From: Nocardioides silvaticus
Lineage (GTDB): Bacteria; Actinomycetota; Actinomycetes; Propionibacteriales; Nocardioidaceae
Direction of reading: 5' to 3'
Length of the DNA: 64,000 nucleotides
NCBI RefSeq assembly: GCF_003160695.1
Contig: NZ_QGDD01000005.1
Location: 186,001-250,000, forward strand
Shown here: positions 59,593-64,000 of the stretch, in pieces
Layout of the letters: the number at the start of each line of letters is the position of its first letter
Position numbering within the stretch: the first letter of the stretch is position 1
Program-made: the position numbers and the translations under genes
Notes under the pieces: generated by a model
What the model saw: only the letters and a program-made list of their open reading frames with translations
The model's database searches: none
What the model was told of the DNA's origin: nothing

Positions 59593-61878
59593 TCAGACGG
59601 AGACGAGCTCCTTGTCGTCATCCAGGTCATCGATGTCGTCGTCGCGGACGGCGGGCAGCGAGTCGCGCTCGAGCGAGGTGCCCTCGACGTCGACGTTCGG
59701 CAGCAGCCGGTCGAGCCAGGCCGGCAGCCACCACGCCTTCTCGCCGAGCAGGTAGAGAACCGCCGGGATCAGCGCCATCCGGACGATGAAGGCGTCGAAG
59801 AGGATGGACGCCGCGAGGGCGAAGCCCATCGACTTCACGACCGGGTCCTCCTCGAGCATGAAGCCGGCGAAGACGGCGATCATGATCGTGGCCGCGGCGA
59901 CCACGACGCGGGCGCTGTTGCGGAAGCCGTCGACCACCGCCTCGCGGGTGGAGAGGCCGTGCACGTGCGCCTCCCGCATCCGGGTCACGAGGAAGACCTG
60001 GTAGTCCATCGCCAGGCCGAACACCATGCCGATCAGGAAGATCGGCATGAAGCTGACGATCGGCTGGCCCTCGAAGATCCCGAGCGCGCCCTCCTGGAAC
60101 ACAGCGACGGTGGCGCCGAGCGTGGCCAGCACCGAGAGCAGGAAGCCGAGGGTGGCGGTGAGCGGCACGAGCACCGAGCGGAAGACCAGCATCAGCAGGA
60201 TGAACGCCAGTCCGACCACCACCAGCAGGTAGAGCGGCAGGGCGCCCGTGAGCCGGTCGGAGACGTCCGTCGTGATCGCGGTCAGTCCGGTGACACCGGT
60301 GGCCGTGCCGGTCTGCTCCTCGATGCCGGACTGCCCGTCGCGCAGGGCTTCGAGCAGGTCGAGAGTGGCGGGCTCGTCGGGGCCGGACTCCGGCGTCACC
60401 TGGATCAGCGCGCCGGTGCCGGCCTCGTTGGTGGCGGCCAGGGTCGCGTCGGCGACGTCGTCCTGGTCGCCCGCCCAGGTGGTCACCTGCTCGAAGGCGG
60501 CCTGGCGGGCGCCGTCGTCCGCGATGTCGCGGCCGTCGACGACGACGAGCAGCGGGCCCTCGCGGCCGGGACCGAACGCCTCGGTCATCAGGTCCGAGGC
60601 CTGGCGACGGGTGGTGTCGGTCGGGGCGGTGCTGTCGGTGGGGAAGGCGAGGTACATCTGGGAGATCGGCACGGCGAGCGCGCCGAGGCCGATGACGATG
60701 ATCGCCACCACCGCGACCGGGGCGCGGCCGATGAACCGGCCCCACCGGACGCCGTTGTTGATGACCAGGCCGTGCTCGTCGCGCTCGACGTGCTCGCTGC
60801 GGAACCGGCCGCGGAACGTCCAGGACTTCAGCATCCCGAGGATCGCGGGCAGCAGCGTGAGCGCGACGAGCACCGCGATCAGCACGGTGGCGGCGGCGGC
60901 CAGACCCATGGCGGTCAGGAACGGGATCCGCACGACCGCCAACGCCGACAGCGCGATGAGCACGGTGAGGCCGGCGAAGACGACGGCCGAGCCGGCCGTG
61001 CCGACGGCGATGCCGGTCGCGTGCTGGCGGTCGTCGGTGTGGTGCAGCTCGCTGCGGTAGCGGGCCAGGATGAACAGCGTGTAGTCGATGCCGACCGCGA
61101 GGCCGATCATCGTCGCGAGCATCGGCGTGCTGGTGCCGATGTCGGTGAGCGCGGTCATCGCGGTGATGCCGGTCATGCCGAGGCCGACGCCGAAGATCGC
61201 GGTGAGGATCGGCATGCCGGCGGCGATCGCCGAGCCGAACGTCAGCAGCAGGACGATCAGCGCGATGCCGATCCCGATCAGCTCGGCGGCACCGCCGGGA
61301 GGCGACATCGACTGCATGCCCGGTCCGTTGGCCTCGACGACGAAGCCGTCGGCAGCGCCCTCGTGGTCGGCGAACAGCTCTTCCGCCGCCTCGATGCTCT
61401 CCGGCTCGATGTCGGAGGCGGTCTCCACGTCCCACTCGAAGGACAGGGTGCCGATCCGGCCGTCCTCCGACAGCGGGCTGAACGCCGGCGGGGCCTGCTG
61501 CGCCGCGACCGTCGGGTCCACCAGGCCGGGGTTGGCCTCGGGGTCCCCGCTCATCTGCGGTAGCGACGGGATGTCCGCGATCAGGTCGGCGATCGCGTCG
61601 GCGTACTGCGGCTCGTCGAGGGTGTGCCCCTCGGGCGCGGCGACGACGACGTTGACGGTGGCGTCGTCGAAGGCGTCCTCCGCCTCGGGGAACAGCTCCT
61701 GCTGGAGGTCGGCCGCGGCCTCCGACGGGATGCCGGGGATCGTGAACTCGTCCGACATCGGCTTGGAGAACGCCGCGGCGACGCTGCCGAGCACGACGGC
61801 GAGCAGCAGCCAGCCGGCGATGAAGAGGGGCCACCGCCGGAAGGCGGTCGAGCCGAGACGGTAGAGCAGGCGGGCCAT
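59593..61878 (-). CDS. MMPL-family RND transporter
   Basis: The 761-residue protein has a repeated pattern of one, then five, membrane segments with a large outside loop each time, and MMPL motifs such as GVGLGMTGITAMTAL and MIGLAVGIDYTLFILARYRSEL and FGLAMDYQVFLVTRMREAHV. Such transporters export lipids or drugs. It is next to a TetR-family gene (58 nt upstream) on the same strand, likely an operon under TetR control. Confidence 0.92.
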   Translation of the reverse strand: MARLLYRLGSTAFRRWPLFIAGWLLLAVVLGSVAAAFSKPMSDEFTIPGIPSEAAADLQQELFPEAEDAFDDATVNVVVAAPEGHTLDEPQYADAIADLIADIPSLPQMSGDPEANPGLVDPTVAAQQAPPAFSPLSEDGRIGTLSFEWDVETASDIEPESIEAAEELFADHEGAADGFVVEANGPGMQSMSPPGGAAELIGIGIALIVLLLTFGSAIAAGMPILTAIFGVGLGMTGITAMTALTDIGTSTPMLATMIGLAVGIDYTLFILARYRSELHHTDDRQHATGIAVGTAGSAVVFAGLTVLIALSALAVVRIPFLTAMGLAAAATVLIAVLVALTLLPAILGMLKSWTFRGRFRSEHVERDEHGLVINNGVRWGRFIGRAPVAVVAIIVIGLGALAVPISQMYLAFPTDSTAPTDTTRRQASDLMTEAFGPGREGPLLVVVDGRDIADDGARQAAFEQVTTWAGDQDDVADATLAATNEAGTGALIQVTPESGPDEPATLDLLEALRDGQSGIEEQTGTATGVTGLTAITTDVSDRLTGALPLYLLVVVGLAFILLMLVFRSVLVPLTATLGFLLSVLATLGATVAVFQEGALGIFEGQPIVSFMPIFLIGMVFGLAMDYQVFLVTRMREAHVHGLSTREAVVDGFRNSARVVVAAATIMIAVFAGFMLEEDPVVKSMGFALAASILFDAFIVRMALIPAVLYLLGEKAWWLPAWLDRLLPNVDVEGTSLERDSLPAVRDDDIDDLDDDKELVSV

Positions 61879-61936
61879 GGGGGTCTCCTGGGTCCGGATG
61901 TGGGGTGGTCGGTCCGCCGGGTCGCGGCGGGTCGGA

Positions 61937-62527
61937 TCAGCCGCCGAGCACGGCGCGCGCGTCGCGCACCGTCTCGTCGATCAGGTCGGGGAAGGGACGG
62001 GACGGGTCGAGCTCGGAGCGCTGCACGGCCGAGTCGAAGATGTTGACGAAGAGCTGGACGAGCAACCGGGCCCGCAGGGCGCCGAAGGCCTCGCCCTCGC
62101 GCTCGAGGATCGACTCGACCGCGTCGCCGACGACCGTCTCGAACCGCTCGTGGACGATCGCGACCACGCGCGGGTCGCCGACGACGACCGCGCGGCGGAA
62201 CCGCGCCAGCTCCAGGTCGGCGCCCTTCTCCGACAGCGAGAGCATCGCGACGTGCACGAGGTCGTCGAAGAGCCGGCCGGTCGGGCCGCCCGCGACGAAG
62301 GCCGCCTTCTCCGCCTCGTCCACCTCGTGCAGCGGGCCGAGCACGACGTCGGCCTTGCTGTCGAAGTAGTTGAAGACGGTGCGCCGAGAGACCTCGGCGG
62401 CGGTGGCGAGGTCGTCCATGGTCCAGCCGTCGAAGCCCTTGTCGCGGGTGAGCTCGAGCGCGCACCACTCGAGCCGCCGGGTGGTCTCCACCCGGCGCGC
62501 CTCCCACTTCGTGACGGGCTCGGACAC
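61937..62527 (-). CDS. TetR-family regulator of the MMPL transporter
   Basis: The start is taken as GTG 62527 (a TTG at 62533 also fits); 196 residues. The N-terminal HTH reads RRLEWCALELTRDKGFDGWT and AAEVSRRTVFNYFDSKADVV. The C-terminal domain is helical. It is the first gene before the MMPL transporter gene, and a palindromic site TTGCACTC ... GAGTGCAA lies just upstream, so autoregulation and control of the transporter are probable. Confidence 0.9.
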   Translation of the reverse strand: MSEPVTKWEARRVETTRRLEWCALELTRDKGFDGWTMDDLATAAEVSRRTVFNYFDSKADVVLGPLHEVDEAEKAAFVAGGPTGRLFDDLVHVAMLSLSEKGADLELARFRRAVVVGDPRVVAIVHERFETVVGDAVESILEREGEAFGALRARLLVQLFVNIFDSAVQRSELDPSRPFPDLIDETVRDARAVLGG

Positions 62528-62538
62528 GGGCAAGATTC

Positions 62539-62564
62539 TTGCACTCCAAATTGACTGAGTGCAA
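62539..62564. promoter_or_regulatory. TetR operator TTGCACTC-10nt-GAGTGCAA
   Basis: A perfect 8+8-bp inverted repeat with a 10-nt spacer lies 12 bp upstream of the TetR start codon, in the gap before the divergent EamA gene. The AT-richer spacer (CAAATTGACT) suggests an overlapping promoter. Confidence 0.75.
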
Positions 62565-62649
62565 ATCTGTGACGGTCGTCACGCCGGCGCGGCGGCTGGA
62601 GCAAAAACTCTTAGTTGCTCGACCGCTCCTCCCCCTACCCTCGGCCCTC

Positions 62650-63603
62650 GTGACCACGTCCCGTCTCCTGCCGATCGGCATCGTGCAGGTCTCGCTGGCG
62701 GGCGTGCTGTGGGGGACCGGCGGGATCACGCTCGAGGTGATCCGCGACTACGCGGAGCTGTCGTTCGTGACGGTCAGCGGCTACCGGATGCTGATCGCGG
62801 CGCTGGTGCTCCTCGCCGCGGTGGTGGTGCTGCGGCGCGGCCGGGCGCTGGTGGCGCTGCTGAGGGACGCGCCGGGCACGGCGTGCGTGATGGGCGTCGG
62901 CACCGGCGCCTACCAGGCGTTCTACTTCGGCTCGGTCGTCGAGGTGGGCGTCACCGTCGCGACCGTCGTCAGCCTCGGCCTGGCGCCGGTGCTGCTCACG
63001 GCGGCCGAGGCGCTGCGCGACCGGCGCCACCCCGGCGGCCGCCGGGTCCTCGTCGTCGCGGTGGCGCTCGCCGGCCTGGTGCTGGTCAGCGTCGCGGCCG
63101 GCGGCACGGGCACCGGACCGCGCCCGTGGCTGGGTGTGCTGCTCGCGGTCGGGTCCGGTGCGACGTACGCCGCGACCACCGCGCTCGGGAAGACCATCAC
63201 CCACCGCACCGACCCGCTCGCGCTGACGACGGTGGCCACCACCGCCGGCGCCCTGGCGCTCGTGCCGGCGGCGCTGGTCGCTGGCGGACCGCTGACCACC
63301 GACGACCCGGTGGCGATCGGCGCGATGGGCTACCTCGGCGTGATGACGATGGCGCTCGCCTACGGCCTGCTCTACGCCGGGCTCCGTACGACGACCAGCA
63401 CCGCCGCCGTCATCGCCAGCCTGCTCGAGCCCGTCACCGCCGCGATCGTCGCCGCCCTCTTCCTCGACGAGCGGGTGGGCGTGCTCGGCGCGGTGGGCAT
63501 CGTGCTGGTGCTCGCCGCCGTCGCGGGCGCCGGTCGCGAGCCGGTCGCGGAGTCGGGGCCGGCGGTGCCCGCCCGACCAGACGTCAGGACTGGGCCGGCG
63601 TGA
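62650..63603 (+). CDS. EamA-family (DMT) transporter
   Basis: The start is GTG 62650, about 12 nt after a possible -10 TACCCT, so possibly leaderless; 317 residues. There are ten membrane segments in two EamA repeats (VSLAGVLWGTGGI and the GATYAATTALGK half), typical of DMT-superfamily exporters of amino acids or metabolites. Its 3' end overlaps the opposite response regulator by 20 nt. Confidence 0.88.
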   Translation: MTTSRLLPIGIVQVSLAGVLWGTGGITLEVIRDYAELSFVTVSGYRMLIAALVLLAAVVVLRRGRALVALLRDAPGTACVMGVGTGAYQAFYFGSVVEVGVTVATVVSLGLAPVLLTAAEALRDRRHPGGRRVLVVAVALAGLVLVSVAAGGTGTGPRPWLGVLLAVGSGATYAATTALGKTITHRTDPLALTTVATTAGALALVPAALVAGGPLTTDDPVAIGAMGYLGVMTMALAYGLLYAGLRTTTSTAAVIASLLEPVTAAIVAALFLDERVGVLGAVGIVLVLAAVAGAGREPVAESGPAVPARPDVRTGPA

Positions 63604-64000
63604 CCAGGCCGTGGTCGTAGGCGAAGACGATCGCCGCCGACCGGTCGCGCAGGTGCAGCTTGGTGAAGATCCGGCCGATGTGGCTCTTGACCGTGAGCTC
63701 GGAGATCACCAGCTCAGCGGCGATCTCGCCGTTGCTCCGGCCGATCGCGATCGCACGCAGCACCTCGAGCTCGCGGGGCGTGAGGGCCTCGACGACGCGA
63801 CCGTCGGCCGGCACGGCAGGTGCGCTGTTGCGATAGCTGGTGAGCACCCGACCCGTGACGGCCGGGTCGAGCCAGGAGTCGCCGTCGGCGACCGCCCGCA
63901 CCCCGCGGATCAGGTCGTCCGCGGAGGAGTCCTTGAGCAGGAAGCCGGCGGCGCCCGCGCGCAGCGCGCCCGACAGCATCTCGTCGTCGTCGAAGGTCGT
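63584..64000 (-). CDS. LuxR-family response regulator, 5' end cut by window
   Basis: 139 codons of the C-terminal part are visible. There is the end of a receiver domain (FDDDEMLSGALRAGAAGFLLK with the switch Lys in FLLKD), a linker, and a LuxR-type HTH (LTPRELEVLRAIAIGRSNGE and the VKSHIGRIFTKLHLRDRSAA stretch). The phosphoacceptor Asp and the start lie beyond the right edge. The partner kinase is probably further right. Confidence 0.88.
   Translation of the reverse strand, partial: TTFDDDEMLSGALRAGAAGFLLKDSSADDLIRGVRAVADGDSWLDPAVTGRVLTSYRNSAPAVPADGRVVEALTPRELEVLRAIAIGRSNGEIAAELVISELTVKSHIGRIFTKLHLRDRSAAIVFAYDHGLVTPAQS

Noticed and set aside
59627..61834. 735-codon frame alternative to the MMPL transporter
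   Set aside because: Same strand, shifted frame, Arg-rich and without membrane segments; the transporter frame has all MMPL motifs.

Overview
The window is very GC-rich DNA from a high-GC Gram-positive bacterium (actinomycete). The core gene order crgA - DUF881 - pknB - pknA - pbpA - rodA - pstP - fhaB - fhaA - tRNA-Leu is the conserved actinobacterial cluster for growth and cell-wall control, usually found close to the replication origin. GTG starts, 4-nt ATGA/GTGA overlaps and short GGTCGAG...GAGACC intergenic repeats suggest Nocardioides or a close relative (inference).

Region 1 (1 to about 8802) is the right-hand part of an integrated mobile element. It ends in a truncated tRNA-Ala(TGC) 3' half (attachment site), preceded by a canonical tyrosine integrase. 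Its cargo is unusual. A compact plus-strand operon (1349-4055) encodes a ubiquitin-like beta-grasp protein, an E2/UBC-like protein, a JAMM-type isopeptidase and an E1-like adenylyltransferase: a complete bacterial ubiquitin-like conjugation pathway. A STAS-like/GHKL ATPase pair is divergently encoded, and a consensus promoter and an imperfect palindrome lie between the two operons. Downstream come a 40-residue Ser/Lys-rich peptide gene, a hairpin terminator, and two translationally coupled recombinase-like genes in which half of the catalytic domain appears twice; the second gene lacks the catalytic tyrosine. This is the most novel part of the window, and antiphage or other inter-element defence is its likely role by analogy with Bil and related systems.

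Region 2 (about 8960-18250) holds secreted RTX-type repeat proteins, a lipoprotein, an MBL hydrolase, a fatty-acid hydroxylase-like membrane enzyme coupled to an FCD/GntR regulator, SURF1-DUF3817, a cyclophilin and a rhomboid protease with a nonanucleotide repeat at its start. Region 3 (18277-29340) is the growth cluster: an apparently duplicated CrgA, DUF881, PknB with a TSP3-like C-terminal tail, PknA, PbpA, RodA, PstP, FhaB, FhaA and tRNA-Leu(CAG). A small repeat has inserted between rodA and pbpA with a 22-bp duplication.

Region 4 (29441-64000) is a mosaic of ordinary chromosomal genes: an alpha/beta hydrolase, a SanA-like protein, two NarL-type two-component systems (the second next to an ABC transporter), a flavin monooxygenase, MBL hydrolases, a decayed zinc alcohol dehydrogenase, a nitrilase, a fatty-acyl-AMP ligase, secreted proteins, a TetR-controlled oxidoreductase locus with two matching operators, nitroreductase-glutathione peroxidase, a TetR-MMPL locus, an EamA exporter and a response regulator cut by the window end. 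Start codons were chosen from ribosome binding sites, overlaps and domain starts. Family names come from motif recognition only; no database search was run.
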